From Sphingomonas lutea (GTDB taxonomy: Bacteria; Pseudomonadota; Alphaproteobacteria; Sphingomonadales; Sphingomonadaceae), in contig NZ_CP060718.1 of the NCBI RefSeq assembly GCF_014396785.1, positions 1,570,501 to 1,634,500 of the forward strand: a DNA stretch of 64,000 nucleotides, written 5' to 3'. The position numbers and the translations under genes were made by a program. The notes below the pieces were generated by a model. The model was not told the origin of the DNA. It did no database searches and saw nothing but the letters and a program-made list of their open reading frames with translations. This document shows, in pieces, positions 17,829 through 28,628 of this stretch (positions are counted from its first letter, which is position 1; each line of letters begins with the position of its first letter).

Positions 17829-18562
17829 TGGCTCGTCCCGACCAGCTCGGGATCGACGCCGATTTCCCCGATCACGGTCTCACCGGCGATCGAGCGCTGG
17901 CCAAGCATCACGCGCGGCCCGGTCCCGGCGGGGAGGAAGACATCGACGCGGCTGCCGAACCGGATCAGGCCGATGCGCTGCCCAGCCTCGACCTGGTCGC
18001 CTTCGCGCACGAAGGCGAGGATCCGCCGCGCGATCAGGCCCGCGATCTGGGTGATGGCAATGCTTGCGCCATTGCTGCCCTCGATCAGGAAATATTGCCG
18101 CTCATTATCCTCGCTCGCCTTGTCGAGGTCGGCGTTGACGAACTTGCCGGGGACATAGGCCATGCGCCGGACGCGTCCCGAAATCGGTGCGCGGTTAATG
18201 TGGACGTCGAACACACTCATGAAGATTGACACGCGCGTATACTGGCCGTCGGCCATGCCGTCCGTGCCGCTCAGCTCGCGCGGCGGCGGCACCTTGGTGA
18301 TCATGGTGATCAAGCCGTCGGCCGGCGCGATGACCAGTTTGTCACTGCGCGGGGTGGTGCGCACCGGATCGCGGAAGAAAGCCGCGACCCAGATCGTCAC
18401 CGCAAGCAGGATGACGGTGAGGAATTCCCACCCGACCAGATAGGTCAGAAGCGTGATGAACGCGGCGCCGACCACGAACTTGCGCCCCTCCGGATGAACC
18501 GAGGGGAAGCACCATTTGACGTTGGTGGTGAGCGGGCCGTCGGGCTTTTCGAGTGCGGGCAT
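17825..18562 (-). CDS. psd: Phosphatidylserine decarboxylase proenzyme
   Basis: This 245-residue proenzyme decarboxylates phosphatidylserine to phosphatidylethanolamine. Hydrophobic segments at about 28-62 anchor it. APADGLI (79-85) and [11 protein letters not shown] (116-126) are family motifs. [11 protein letters not shown] holds the Gly203-Ser204 self-cleavage site that produces the pyruvoyl group. The short length and GS site match the archaeal/short type of Psd rather than the LGST type of E. coli. It lies directly upstream of pssA with an ATGA junction. Confidence 0.95.
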   Translation of the reverse strand: MPALEKPDGPLTTNVKWCFPSVHPEGRKFVVGAAFITLLTYLVGWEFLTVILLAVTIWVAAFFRDPVRTTPRSDKLVIAPADGLITMITKVPPPRELSGTDGMADGQYTRVSIFMSVFDVHINRAPISGRVRRMAYVPGKFVNADLDKASEDNERQYFLIEGSNGASIAITQIAGLIARRILAFVREGDQVEAGQRIGLIRFGSRVDVFLPAGTGPRVMLGQRSIAGETVIGEIGVDPELVGTSQ

Positions 18563-18665
18563 GGCGTCGCTTTAGGGCGGCCCCGCGACGCGCACAACGG
18601 CGCGGTTGCCTGCCCTGCGCCCGCATCCTAATGCCCCGCCAACATCTGAAAGCGCAGGAACAGGC

Positions 18666-19895
18666 ATGTCCAAGATCAAGGTGAAGAACCCCGTCGTCGA
18701 GCTCGACGGCGACGAAATGACCCGCATCATCTGGCAATGGATTCGCGAACGGCTGATCCAGCCCTATCTCGATGTCGAGTTGCTCTACTTCGATCTGTCG
18801 GTCGAAAATCGCGACGCCACCGATGACCAGGTCACGATCGACGCGGCCAATGCGATCAAGCAGCACGGCGTCGGCGTCAAATGCGCGACGATCACGCCCG
18901 ACGAGGCGCGGGTCGAGGAATTCGGCCTCAAGAAGATGTGGAAATCGCCGAACGGGACGATCCGCAACATCCTCAACGGCGTCGTCTTTCGCGAACCGAT
19001 CGTCATCGCCAACGTGCCGCGCCTGATCCCCGGCTGGACCGACCCGATCGTGGTCGGCCGCCATGCGTTCGGCGACCAGTATAAGGCGACCGATTTCAAA
19101 GTGCCGGGCAAGGGCAAGCTGACGATGCGCTGGCAGGGCGAGGACGGCCAGGTGATCGAGGAGGAAGTGTTCGACTTCCCCGACGCCGGGGTTGCCATGG
19201 GCATGTACAACCTCGACGAATCGATCCGCGCCTTTGCGCGAGCCAGCTTCAACTACGGCCTCAATCGCGGCTGGCCGGTCTATCTGTCGACCAAGAACAC
19301 CATCCTCAAAGCTTATGACGGCCGGTTCAAGGATATCTTCGAGGAAATTTTCGAAAGCGAATTCAAGGATAAGTTCGCCGAAGCGAAGATCGAATATCAG
19401 CATCGACTAATCGATGACATGGTCGCCTCCGCGCTCAAGTGGAGCGGCAAGTTCATCTGGGCGTGCAAGAATTACGATGGCGACGTCCAGTCCGACCTGG
19501 TGGCGCAGGGCTTCGGCAGCCTTGGCCTGATGACCTCGGTGCTGATGACTCCCGACGGCAAGACGATCGAAGCCGAAGCCGCGCACGGCACGGTCACGCG
19601 CCACTATCGCATGCACCAGCAGGGCAAGGCGACCTCGACCAACCCGATCGCGTCGATTTTCGCCTGGACGCGCGGCCTCATCTACCGCGGCCAGTTCGAC
19701 GGCACGCCCGAGGTCGTGCGCTTCGCCGAAACGCTCGAGCGCGTGTGCGTCGAGACCGTTGAAGGCGGTCAGATGACCAAGGATCTCGCGATCCTCGTCG
19801 GGCCCGACCAGGCGTGGATGACGACCGAGCAATTCTTCGAAGCAATCGTCCAGAACCTCGAGACCGCGATGGCCGAGGAAGGCGTGGCCGCCTAG
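18666..19895 (+). CDS. icd: NADP-dependent isocitrate dehydrogenase
   Basis: This 409-residue TCA-cycle enzyme oxidises isocitrate to 2-oxoglutarate with NADP. It belongs to the homodimeric (eukaryote-like, type II) class: [20 protein letters not shown] at the start, [23 protein letters not shown] for substrate binding, [25 protein letters not shown], and [12 protein letters not shown] near the end. I start at the ATG at 18666 after GCAGGAAC; the upstream extension is not family-like. It converges with the FAD enzyme, overlapping 4 bases. Confidence 0.97.
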   Translation: MSKIKVKNPVVELDGDEMTRIIWQWIRERLIQPYLDVELLYFDLSVENRDATDDQVTIDAANAIKQHGVGVKCATITPDEARVEEFGLKKMWKSPNGTIRNILNGVVFREPIVIANVPRLIPGWTDPIVVGRHAFGDQYKATDFKVPGKGKLTMRWQGEDGQVIEEEVFDFPDAGVAMGMYNLDESIRAFARASFNYGLNRGWPVYLSTKNTILKAYDGRFKDIFEEIFESEFKDKFAEAKIEYQHRLIDDMVASALKWSGKFIWACKNYDGDVQSDLVAQGFGSLGLMTSVLMTPDGKTIEAEAAHGTVTRHYRMHQQGKATSTNPIASIFAWTRGLIYRGQFDGTPEVVRFAETLERVCVETVEGGQMTKDLAILVGPDQAWMTTEQFFEAIVQNLETAMAEEGVAA

Positions 19896-21100
19896 GCCGC
19901 CGGCGAGCGCACCTGCTCGCGGCGGATGCCGAGGCCGATGATTCGGCCGGGGATCCGGCGCAGCAATGGAAAGCGGTCGAGCAAGCGGACGAGGCGCGGG
20001 GCGCGCACGGTTCCGCCGCTCAGCACCGGTCCGATGATCCGATCCTGCGCGGCGACCTGGCCCGCCTGGATGATCCGCGTCGGCAGCAGGCGGCGTTGCT
20101 GCACCTGGTGCAGGAGCGGGTCGACGTTTTCGCCCGCGGCCATTGGCGCGGCGAGGATGTTGGCCGCCGCAACCGCGTCCTGGATCGCAAGGTTGATACC
20201 AATCCCACCGATCGGGCTCATCGCGTGGGCGGCATCGCCGATCGCCAGCAAGCCGGGACGCGACCATTGCCGCAGCCGATCGACCGCGACGCTCAGCAAT
20301 TTGACGTCTTCGTCGCGCTCCAGGAAGGCGCCTTCAAAGCGCAGATCGGGGAAAGCGCCCTCGACCTCGCCGCGCAGCCACCCCAACCCCTTGGCGCGAA
20401 CTGCGGCTTCCTCGCCCTTGCCGATGACGAACGCCGCCTGCCAATAATCGTCGCGGTCGATCAGCACGACGATCCGCCCGGGATTGACCGATCCGCGCAA
20501 GGCATCGCCGCCGTCATCGGTCTTGGGAAGCTTGAACCACAGGACGTCGATTGGGGCGCCAAGCGTTTCCATCGGCAGCATCCCGAGCCGGCGAACGAGC
20601 GATGCACGCCCATCCGCCGCGATCACCAGGCGCCCTGCCCGCTCCTCCCGTCCCGATGCGTAGCGCACGCCGGTGACTCGCCCGCCCTCCTCGACAAAGC
20701 CAATAACTGCTTCGTCCATCACTAGATCGAAGGCAGGAAAGCGCTCGGCTTCGTCACGCAGGAAATCGAGGAAGTCCCATTGCGGCATCATCGCGATGAA
20801 CGGTGCCGGCGTCGACAAGTGCGAAAGGTCGCCGATCGTCCAGTCTCGCCCCTCGATCCGCAGCTGGGCTTTGTTCACGCGGTTATGCGGGCGCTGGAGA
20901 AATTTCCCCAACAGGCCAAGCTGGTCGAGGATTTCCATGGTCGACGGGTGGACGGTGTCGCCGCGGAAATCGCGGAAGAAGTCGGCGTGCTTTTCGACCA
21001 CTTTGGTGGACACGCCGGCACGCGCGAACAGCAGGCCTGTCATCACGCCCGCCGGTCCGCCCCCGACGACAATCAGGTCCGCTTCGCGTTCTGACGTCAT
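19892..21100 (-). CDS. FAD-dependent monooxygenase (UbiH/PHBH-like)
   Basis: This 402-residue flavoprotein hydroxylase has [14 protein letters not shown] (11-24) for the dinucleotide fold and [11 protein letters not shown] in the middle. The second FAD motif [24 protein letters not shown] is also intact. The family includes 2-polyprenyl-6-methoxyphenol hydroxylases and aromatic monooxygenases; the substrate cannot be assigned. No partner aromatic or quinone genes are adjacent. It stands alone between icd and a DUF2945 gene. Confidence 0.85.
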   Translation of the reverse strand: MTSEREADLIVVGGGPAGVMTGLLFARAGVSTKVVEKHADFFRDFRGDTVHPSTMEILDQLGLLGKFLQRPHNRVNKAQLRIEGRDWTIGDLSHLSTPAPFIAMMPQWDFLDFLRDEAERFPAFDLVMDEAVIGFVEEGGRVTGVRYASGREERAGRLVIAADGRASLVRRLGMLPMETLGAPIDVLWFKLPKTDDGGDALRGSVNPGRIVVLIDRDDYWQAAFVIGKGEEAAVRAKGLGWLRGEVEGAFPDLRFEGAFLERDEDVKLLSVAVDRLRQWSRPGLLAIGDAAHAMSPIGGIGINLAIQDAVAAANILAAPMAAGENVDPLLHQVQQRRLLPTRIIQAGQVAAQDRIIGPVLSGGTVRAPRLVRLLDRFPLLRRIPGRIIGLGIRREQVRSPAA

Positions 21101-21145
21101 GACGCCACCGGCGATATCGCCGACGGCGCTGCTTGGGAATGGCGG

Positions 21146-21355
21146 CTAGCGCGCCTTGGTCAGCGCTTCCGCCTTGTGCGCGGCCTGCTTGCCCTCATTT
21201 GTCTCGACGAGATATTCGGGATTGTCCTTAGACGCCGCGACCTTGTGGCCCTTGATCATGCGCGGCGAGGTCAGTTTCTTGACCACTTTTCCGGTCGAGC
21301 CGCCGCCGCTCGATTTCCATTTGACCTTGTCGCCGACCTTGACCGATTTCGCCAT
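21146..21355 (-). CDS. DUF2945 (HVA1 Tudor-like) protein
   Basis: This 69-residue basic protein has the layout of DUF2945: VGDKVKWKSSGGGSTGKVV, then KVAASKDNPEYLVETNEGKQAAHKAEAL. Domain databases describe it as a Tudor-like fold first named from a fungal hypervirulence-associated protein. The bacterial role is unknown. It has no obvious operon partner. Confidence 0.85.
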   Translation of the reverse strand: MAKSVKVGDKVKWKSSGGGSTGKVVKKLTSPRMIKGHKVAASKDNPEYLVETNEGKQAAHKAEALTKAR

Positions 21356-21426
21356 CTTGCATCTCCTCGCGCGGTCAACGTTCGACGAGTGACAGGTGCC
21401 CCCGCGCCTGCTCTAAAGCCCGTAGC

Positions 21427-23220
21427 ATGCATGGCGAATTCAGCACGTCGGGGTTCAGTGATGCGCTGGTGATCCTGGGCGCCGCGGGCCTCGTCATTCC
21501 TGCCTTCGCCCGCCTTCGCATCAGCCCGATCATCGGCTTCATCCTGATCGGCCTGCTGGTGGGGCCGTCGGCCCTCGGCTCGCTGTCGGGACAATATCCG
21601 TGGCTCAACTTCATCACCATCTCGAATCCCGAAGCGATCGCGCCGTTCGCCGAGCTGGGCATCGTCCTCCTCCTCTTCTCGATCGGGCTCGAGCTGTCGT
21701 TCCGGCGCTTGTGGTCAATGCGTCGCCTGGTGTTCGGGGTCGGCGCCGCAGAGCTGCTGGTGTCGGCGGCGATCATCGGCCTGGTGCTGTATTCGATGGG
21801 CCAGGGCACCGCCGGTGCGGTTGGCCTGGGCCTTGCGCTTGCCTTGTCCTCCACCGCGATCGTCATTCCCCTGGTGGGCACGCATACGCCGGTCGGCCGG
21901 TCGGCACTGGCGATGCTGCTGTTCGAAGACGTAGCCCTTGTTCCGATCGTCTTCGCCCTCGGCGCGATGTCGCCCGCGGCGGCGGATGCCGGCGTCGGAT
22001 CCCTGCTGTGGACGATGCTGCTGGGTGGCATCGTATCAGTCGCGATGCTGTTTGCCGGTCGGCTGCTCCTGCCGCGGCTGTTCGCCCAGGCGGCACGCAC
22101 CAAGAGCCCGGAGATGTTCTTGGCCGCTTGCCTGCTTGTCGTGATTGTTGCGAGCCTGGTCACGTCGGGCATCGGATTTTCGCCAATCCTCGGCGCGCTC
22201 ATCGCCGGAATCGTGATCGCCGAGACCGAGTATCGCGGCGAAGTCGAAGTGATGACCGCGCCGATCCGCGGGCTTGGCCTCGGCATTTTCCTGATCACCG
22301 TCGGCATGAGCGTCGACCTGAGTTTCGTCGCCGCCAACTGGCAGAAGATTGCGTTGGCGCTGACCGCGGTCCTCGCCATCAAGGCCTTGGTCACCGCCAT
22401 CCTCTTGAGGCTCGAGGGCGCGAAGGCGAGCGTCGCCGCGGAGACCGGCGTCCTCATGTCGTCACCGTCGGAAACCACGCTGATCGTCCTTGGGGCGGCG
22501 ACCACGGCCGGGCTGATTGCCGCGGACACCGCGACCTTCTGGCAAATCGTCACCGCGCTTGGCCTGACCATCACCCCGCTGCTTGCCAAGCTCGGCCGCT
22601 TCGCCGGTCTCCGCGTGGCGGGCCATGAGCTTGCCGACCAGATGGACGCGACCATCGACAACGCCGCGCACGGGCAGGTCGTCATCCTCGGCTTCGGCCG
22701 GGTCGGGCGGATGGTCGCCGACATGATGGACGCCCATGCCAAGGATTATATGGCGATCGACGCGGATGCCGATGCGGTCGGGTCGGCGCGCAAGGAGGGT
22801 TATGACGTCATCTTCGGCGATGTCGCGCACCTCGAACTTCTCGACAAGCTTCGCGAGCGGGACCCCAGCGCCTTCATCCTGACCATGGACAATCCCGTGC
22901 TGGTGAAGCGCATCGCCCGCGACTTGCGGGACAGTTTTCCCGACCTGCCGATCATCGCCCGCGCCCGCGACGCCGAGCACGCTGCCGCTCTGTATCGCGC
23001 GGGGGTCACCGATGCCGTCCCCGAAGCCGTCGAAGCCTCGCTCCAGCTATCGGAGGCCGCGCTTGTCGATCTCGGCGTGGCGATGGGGCCGGTAATCGCC
23101 TCCATCCACGAAAAGCGCGACGAGTTGCGCGCCCAGATCAAGGCCGAGGCCGACCTTGAGGTCGCGCCCAGCCTGGGTCGGCGCCGCGCCCGCGATGGTC
23201 AGCCGTCGGCGGGCTCGTAG
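21427..23220 (+). CDS. Kef-type monovalent cation:proton antiporter (CPA2) with RCK domain
   Basis: This 597-residue inner-membrane protein has twelve or so hydrophobic helices, including SPIIGFILIGLLVGPSALG and ALSSTAIVIPLVG. A cytoplasmic TrkA-N/RCK domain follows (VVILGFGRVGRMVADMMDAH, near residue 420). The layout matches KefB/KefC potassium efflux systems, which are gated through the nucleotide-binding domain by glutathione adducts in E. coli. I see no KefF/KefG-type ancillary gene, so the gating ligand is open. The 3' end overlaps the GFA gene convergently by 22 bases. Confidence 0.9.
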   Translation: MHGEFSTSGFSDALVILGAAGLVIPAFARLRISPIIGFILIGLLVGPSALGSLSGQYPWLNFITISNPEAIAPFAELGIVLLLFSIGLELSFRRLWSMRRLVFGVGAAELLVSAAIIGLVLYSMGQGTAGAVGLGLALALSSTAIVIPLVGTHTPVGRSALAMLLFEDVALVPIVFALGAMSPAAADAGVGSLLWTMLLGGIVSVAMLFAGRLLLPRLFAQAARTKSPEMFLAACLLVVIVASLVTSGIGFSPILGALIAGIVIAETEYRGEVEVMTAPIRGLGLGIFLITVGMSVDLSFVAANWQKIALALTAVLAIKALVTAILLRLEGAKASVAAETGVLMSSPSETTLIVLGAATTAGLIAADTATFWQIVTALGLTITPLLAKLGRFAGLRVAGHELADQMDATIDNAAHGQVVILGFGRVGRMVADMMDAHAKDYMAIDADADAVGSARKEGYDVIFGDVAHLELLDKLRERDPSAFILTMDNPVLVKRIARDLRDSFPDLPIIARARDAEHAAALYRAGVTDAVPEAVEASLQLSEAALVDLGVAMGPVIASIHEKRDELRAQIKAEADLEVAPSLGRRRARDGQPSAGS

Positions 23221-23642
23221 CGCAAGACGCCCGCGACACGGCTGCGGTGCTGCGGGTCGTCGGATGGGTGCCGCTCGCCGTCGAAGACGACGATTTCGCG
23301 AAAATCGAATGGCGACAGGCCATTGAGGCACGCGACGTTGATGCCGAACTGGTCGGGGTTCGATCGGCGCTTATGATGCGTGTATATGCCGCAGGTGCGG
23401 CAGAAATGATGCTCCGCCACGCCCGTGTTGAAACGATAGGTGGCGAGGTGATCGGCGCCCGCGAGCAGATGGAATCTGGCGATGCTGCCGGTTACCGCAA
23501 CCGCGCCGCGCATGCGGCATAGACTGCAGGTGCAGCGGCGCGCCGAAGCGAGACCTTCAGGAAGCAGGACGGTGAAGCGGACGGCTCGGCAGTGGCAGGC
23601 GCCGTCGAGCGTGACAGGCGCGCGCGAGTCTGGGTCGATCAC
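23199..23642 (-). CDS. GFA family (CENP-V/GFA domain) zinc protein
   Basis: This 147-residue protein has the cysteine pattern of the glutathione-dependent formaldehyde-activating (GFA) family: CHCRAVRF near the start, CTCSLCRM and CRTCGIYTH further on, which bind zinc. The GTG at 23642 overlaps the restored alaS stop codon (GTGA), which supports both this start and the frame correction of alaS. The original formaldehyde function is doubtful for most members, so no substrate is assigned. Confidence 0.85.
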   Translation of the reverse strand: MIDPDSRAPVTLDGACHCRAVRFTVLLPEGLASARRCTCSLCRMRGAVAVTGSIARFHLLAGADHLATYRFNTGVAEHHFCRTCGIYTHHKRRSNPDQFGINVACLNGLSPFDFREIVVFDGERHPSDDPQHRSRVAGVLRYEPADG

Positions 23643-26288
23643 GCCGCCACTTTTTCCAGCGCGTCCTTGACCGCCGCAAGCGCTTCGCCGGCCTTGGTCC
23701 CATCGGGCCCGCCCCTTGCGCCATGTCGGGGCGGCCGCCGCCGCCCTGCCCGCCAAGCGCCGCCACCGCGACTTTGACCAGATCGACCGCGCTGACCTGA
23801 CCGGCAAGATCGTCGGTGACGCCGACAGCCACGCTGGCGCGACCGTCGTTGACCGCAACGAGCGCCGCAATCCCGGTGCCAACGCGTTGCTTCATCGTAT
23901 CAACGGTCGATCTCAAGTCCTTGGGGTTAAGCCCGTCTATGATTTGGCCGATAAACTTGTGCCCGCCGACGTCTTCGGGGCCGGATTCGTCTGCCTTCGC
24001 TGCGCCGCCGCCCATCGCCAGCGCCTTCTTGGCATCAGCAAGCTCGCGCTCGAGCCGGCGCCTGTCCTCGACCAGCGCGGCGACACGTACCGGCACTTCT
24101 TCGGGTGAACTCTTCAATGCGGCGGCCGCCTCGCGCAGCTTGTCATCGCGGTTGACGAGCCATGTCCGCGCCGCCTCCCCGGTCAGCGCCTCGATGCGCC
24201 GCACGCCCGAGGACACCGCACTTTCGGAGATGATCTTGAGCAACTGGATGTCGCCCAGCGCGCGTACGTGCGTGCCGCCGCACAATTCGACCGAATAATC
24301 GGCACCTGCGCCCCGGCCCATCGACAAGACGCGAACCTCATCGCCATATTTTTCCCCGAACAGCGCCATCGCGCCCGCTGCAATGGCCTCGTCGGGGGTC
24401 ATGAGGCGCGTCGTCACCGGCTCGTTGCCGCGGATCTGCGCATTCACGTCGGCTTCGACCTCGGCGATTTCCTCGCGAGTGAGCGCCTTGGGGTGCGAGA
24501 AGTCGAAACGAAAATAATCGGGCGCAACCAGGCTGCCCTTTTGCGTGACATGAGTGCCAAGCCGGTGGCGTAGCGCGGCATGCAGCAGGTGGGTCGCACT
24601 ATGGTTGGCGCGCGTGCGATCGCGACGCTCCGCATCGACCATCTGATGCACCGTTTCACCGATGGCGATCTCGCCCGCGGCGACCTTGGTGCGCAGCACG
24701 TGCAGCTTGCCCAGCGGCTTCGACGTGTCCTCGACTTCGCCCTGGAAGCCCTTGAGCGTGCTCAGCTTCCCACTGTCGCCCGTCTGCCCGCCGCTCTCGC
24801 CATAGAAAGGTGTCTGGTTGAGCAGCAGATCGACAGTATCACCCGCCGCAGCGCGGTCGACGCGCGCACCGCCCTTGACGATGGCGAGTACGACACCCTC
24901 GCCTTCGTCGCCCGAATAACCTGTGAACTCGGTCGCGCCATGCTCTTCGACCAGGTCGAACCAGATGTCGTCGCTGGCCTGTGCGCCCGATCCCTTCCAC
25001 GCCGCGCGCGCCATTGCCTTCTGCTCGCCCATTGCCCGTTCGAAACCGGCATGATCGACCTTGAGGCCCTTTTCGATCAGCGCCTGCTCAGTCAGGTCGA
25101 GCGGGAAGCCGTAGGTGTCGTAAAGCTTGAACGCGGTCTCACCGGCGAGCGTGCCGCCCTCCTCGAGTCCCTCGGCCGCTTCGTCGAGAAGGCGCAAGCC
25201 CGTCGCTAGCGTCTGGCGGAAGCGCGTTTCTTCCTGCTGCAGAGTGGCCTCGATCAGCGGTTGCGCACGCACCAGTTCAGGATAGGCCGCCCCATTTCGG
25301 CGACGAGCGCGGGGACGAGGCGGTGCATCAAAGGCTCGCTCGCGCCCAGGAGGTGAGCGTGGCGCATTGCGCGCCGCATGATGCGGCGCAGAACGTAGCC
25401 GCGGCCTTCATTGGCCGGGAAGACGCCGTCGGCGACGAGAAAGCCCGACGTACGAAGGTGGTCGGCGATGATGCGGTGGCTGGCGGCACTCTCGCCATTA
25501 TTGCTGGTCAGCGCCTGCGATGCCGAGATCAGCGCCTTGAAGGTGTCGGTTTCGTAATTGTCGGTGGTCCCCTGGAATACCGCCGCCACGCGCTCGAGGC
25601 CCATGCCGGTGTCGATGCTTTTCCTGGGCAGGTCGCTGACGATCTCGCCGCCGGCCTGCTCGAACTGCATGAAGACCAGGTTCCAGATCTCGGTGAAGCG
25701 ATCGCCATCCTCGTCGGGGCTGCCGGGGGGGCCGCCCGGGACATGCTCGCCATGGTCGTAGAAGATTTCCGAGCAGGGTCCGCACGGCCCGTCATCGCCC
25801 ATCGACCAGAAATTGTCCTTGGTCGGGATGCGGATAATGCGGCTTTCGGGCAGGCCCGCGATCTTCTTCCACAGGTCGAACGCCTCATCGTCGGTGTGAT
25901 AGACCGTCGCGGTGAGACGATCGGGGCTGAGGCCCCACTCCTTCGTCAGCAAGGTCCACGCGAGCTCGATCGCGCGATCCTTGAAATAATCGCCGAACGA
26001 GAAATTGCCGAGCATTTCGAAGAATGTGTGGTGGCGCGCAGTGTAGCCGACATTGTCGAGGTCGTTGTGCTTGCCGCCCGCGCGCACGCATTTCTGGCTG
26101 CTCGTCGCCTGGCTGTAAGGCCGGCTTTCGAGCCCGGTGAAGACGTTCTTGAAGGGCACCATGCCGGCGTTGACGAACATCAACGTCGGGTCGTTGTGCG
26201 GGACGAGTGGCGCAGAGGGCACCCGCGCGTGGCCGTTCTTCTCGAAAAAATCGAGGAAGCCGCGGCGGATGTCATTGGTGGAGGTCAT
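23639..26288 (-). CDS. alaS: Alanine--tRNA ligase, interrupted by two 1-nt frameshifts in this sequence
   Basis: This is the class II synthetase that charges tRNA-Ala. The N-terminal part ([30 protein letters not shown]) runs from 26288 to about 25290. The middle holds the editing domain with HSATHLLH and ELCGGTHV. The end is the C-Ala domain. One G is missing (coding strand) at 25290-25293, where [12 protein letters not shown] should read. A second is missing at 23712-23715, where [15 protein letters not shown] should read. With both restored the protein is about 883 residues, the normal length, and ends 4 bases into the GFA gene. The gene is essential, so sequence error is far likelier than decay. 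Confidence 0.9.
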
Positions 26289-26428
26289 GAAGCGGATGTA
26301 AATCTTGTGCTGCACTGCGGCAAGGTGAGCCGCACGCCGCAGTTCATCGACGCGGGAGGCAATCTCGTCGAGTGATGCTATTCGTACTGGCGCGCACTGC
26401 CAGCATGATGCGGTTGGGGGAACGTGTC

Positions 26429-27529
26429 ATGCTCATGGGTCGGTATCTTGCGGTTGCCTTGGCAATCTTTGGGGCAGCGGCGCAGGCGGCGCCGGCCAAA
26501 TCGCCGACCGCGGCGCAGCTTGCCGATCGCACGTGGCAGACGCTCCCGACCGAAGCCTACAAGGGAAAGCGCGACGACATCCACTTTGCCGATGCCCGCA
26601 CGGGTTTTTACGGCACTGGTGCCGGCGACCTGTTTCGCACCGATGACGGCGGGCGCAGCTGGACCAAGGTGTGGAGCCGCAAAGGCACCTTCATCCGCGC
26701 GCTTGGCTTCGTTGATGCCAAGCATGGCTTCATGGGCAATGTCGGCGACTATTACCCGGGCGTGACCGACCGCGTGCCGCTGTACGAGACGAAGGATGGC
26801 GGGGCGAGCTGGGCGCCGGTCGACCTAGGCGGCGTCATCGTTGAAGGCATTTGCGCGATCGACGTCCTTCGCATCCGCTCCATCTATCAGGGCGAGCTTC
26901 GCGACAGTGCGGTGATCCACGCGGCGGGTCGCGTCGGCGGGCCGGCCAAGCTGCTGCGCTCGGTCGATGGTGGCCGGACGTGGTCGTATCTCGATTTGTC
27001 GGCACATGCGGGCATGATTCTCGACGTCAAATTCATCGACGCGCGCACCGGCTTCGTCTTCGCCGGCAGCAATTCCGACATCAAGGACAGCGAAGCGTTG
27101 ATCCTCAAGACCACCAACGGCGGCCGGACGTGGCGCCCGGTCTATCGATCGGGCCGCAAGCTGGAGAACAGCTGGAAGGGCAGCTTCGTCAATGCCCGCA
27201 CCGGCTTTGCCACCGTGCAGACCTACGATCCCGAGCGCACGCAGCAGGTGATCGTGCGCACCACCAACGGCGGTGAAACGTGGCGCGAGCTGCCGCTGGT
27301 GAGCGACGCCAAGGCGCGCCAGTTCGGGATCGGCTTCGCGACCGAGCAGGTCGGCTGGGTGGGCACCGCGGCCGGGGGTTTCGAAACGCGCGACGGCGGC
27401 CGGACCTGGAAGCCTGCGCCGATCGCCAAGGCCGCGAACAAGATCCGCGTCAAGGCGGCCGACGGGACGCCGATGATCGTCGCCATCGGCACCGAGGTTC
27501 AGGCGCTGAGCACCCCCTCGACGCCCTGA
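26429..27529 (+). CDS. Secreted BNR/YCF48-like beta-propeller protein
   Basis: This protein of about 366 residues has a signal peptide (LAVALAIFGAAAQA) and at least six Asp-box/BNR motifs: TDDGGRSW, TKDGGASW, SVDGGRTW, TTNGGRTW, TTNGGETW and TRDGGRTW. These fold as beta-propeller blades. The family includes sialidases, Vps10-like proteins and YCF48; no catalytic residues can be claimed. I use the ATG at 26429, which follows GGGGGA at good spacing; other ATGs lie at 26372, 26405 and 26435. It reads away from alaS and is followed 23 bases later by mtgA. Confidence 0.75.
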   Translation: MLMGRYLAVALAIFGAAAQAAPAKSPTAAQLADRTWQTLPTEAYKGKRDDIHFADARTGFYGTGAGDLFRTDDGGRSWTKVWSRKGTFIRALGFVDAKHGFMGNVGDYYPGVTDRVPLYETKDGGASWAPVDLGGVIVEGICAIDVLRIRSIYQGELRDSAVIHAAGRVGGPAKLLRSVDGGRTWSYLDLSAHAGMILDVKFIDARTGFVFAGSNSDIKDSEALILKTTNGGRTWRPVYRSGRKLENSWKGSFVNARTGFATVQTYDPERTQQVIVRTTNGGETWRELPLVSDAKARQFGIGFATEQVGWVGTAAGGFETRDGGRTWKPAPIAKAANKIRVKAADGTPMIVAIGTEVQALSTPSTP

Positions 27530-27552
27530 TCCCGGCCCGCTAGTCCGCCATC

Positions 27553-28536
27553 ATGGCAGCGCGGACCGGACCGAGCATTCCCCGATACAAGCGCAAGCGG
27601 CAGCGGTCGTTGCCGCGGCGGCTTTTCGGCTGGCTGGTCAAATTGATCCTTATCTTCCTCATCGGATCGGTGATCTGGGTCCTCGCATATCGCTTCATCC
27701 CGCCGCCGATCACCGTCACCATGATCGGCGATGCCCTCGCCGGGCGGGGGGTCGAGAAAGACTGGATGAGCATCAACCAGATCGACCGTGATATGGTCCG
27801 GGCGGCGATCGCCGCCGAGGACAGCAAGTTCTGCCAGCACAATGGCTTCGACTGGGATTCGATCGCGGAGGCAGCACGACGCAATGCGTCGGGCGGGCGG
27901 ATCCGCGGCGGGTCGACGATCAGCCAGCAGACCGCGAAGAACGCCTTTCTGTGGCAGGGCGGCGGCTACGCCCGCAAGGGACTGGAGGCATGGTTCACCT
28001 TCCTGATCGAAAATCTGTGGGGCAAGCGGCGGATCATGGAGGTCTATCTCAACCTCGCCGAAACCGGCATCGGCACCTATGGCGTCAACGCCGGATCGCA
28101 GCGTTACTTCGGCCATGACGCCAGCGCGATGAGCGCGACCGAAGCGGCGCGGATCGCGGCGGTGCTGCCGCTTCCCAAGAAGCGCGGGGCGGTTGCGCCC
28201 AAGGGCTTCACCCGTCGCTACGGCAGTACGATTGCGGCACGCATTGGCGTCGTCGCTCGCGACGGCCTCGATGGCTGCGTCTATCGTGGCACGACGGCGC
28301 CCGCCAACCGCACTGCGCCGAGCGTGACCAAGTCGTCGCGGCCCCTCCCCGGCGACGAATATGAAAGCACCAATCCGCCCCCGCCGGTCGACGATATCGA
28401 TACGTCGGCACCGCCCGCGGCGACCGAGCCCGTGATCGAGGACACGCCGCTCCCCACGCCCGACAACGCCGTCGAACCGGCAATTGAAAGCGAGCCCCCA
28501 CCCGTCCCCGAGGAAGAAACCGCGAACCGCCTTTGA
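27553..28536 (+). CDS. mtgA: Monofunctional biosynthetic peptidoglycan transglycosylase with long Pro-rich tail
   Basis: This 327-residue inner-membrane GT51 enzyme polymerises lipid II into glycan strands. A transmembrane helix (about 28-50) precedes the catalytic motifs AAEDSKFCQHNGFDW, with the catalytic Glu, and GGSTISQQTAKN. KRRIMEVYLNLAETG and ATEAARIAAVLPLPKK follow. The last 90 or so residues are Pro/Thr/Glu-rich and probably disordered, which most MtgA proteins (about 230-240 residues) lack. A basic N-terminus precedes the membrane segment. Confidence 0.93.
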   Translation: MAARTGPSIPRYKRKRQRSLPRRLFGWLVKLILIFLIGSVIWVLAYRFIPPPITVTMIGDALAGRGVEKDWMSINQIDRDMVRAAIAAEDSKFCQHNGFDWDSIAEAARRNASGGRIRGGSTISQQTAKNAFLWQGGGYARKGLEAWFTFLIENLWGKRRIMEVYLNLAETGIGTYGVNAGSQRYFGHDASAMSATEAARIAAVLPLPKKRGAVAPKGFTRRYGSTIAARIGVVARDGLDGCVYRGTTAPANRTAPSVTKSSRPLPGDEYESTNPPPPVDDIDTSAPPAATEPVIEDTPLPTPDNAVEPAIESEPPPVPEEETANRL

Positions 28537-28628
28537 TCCGTTCGCGCGTGCTGCGGCGGGAAACAGCAGTGGGAACGCGGCGCTTGCCCCACCCGTTGTC
28601 GCAGCGATCTTCAGCAAGGAGAATTCGC

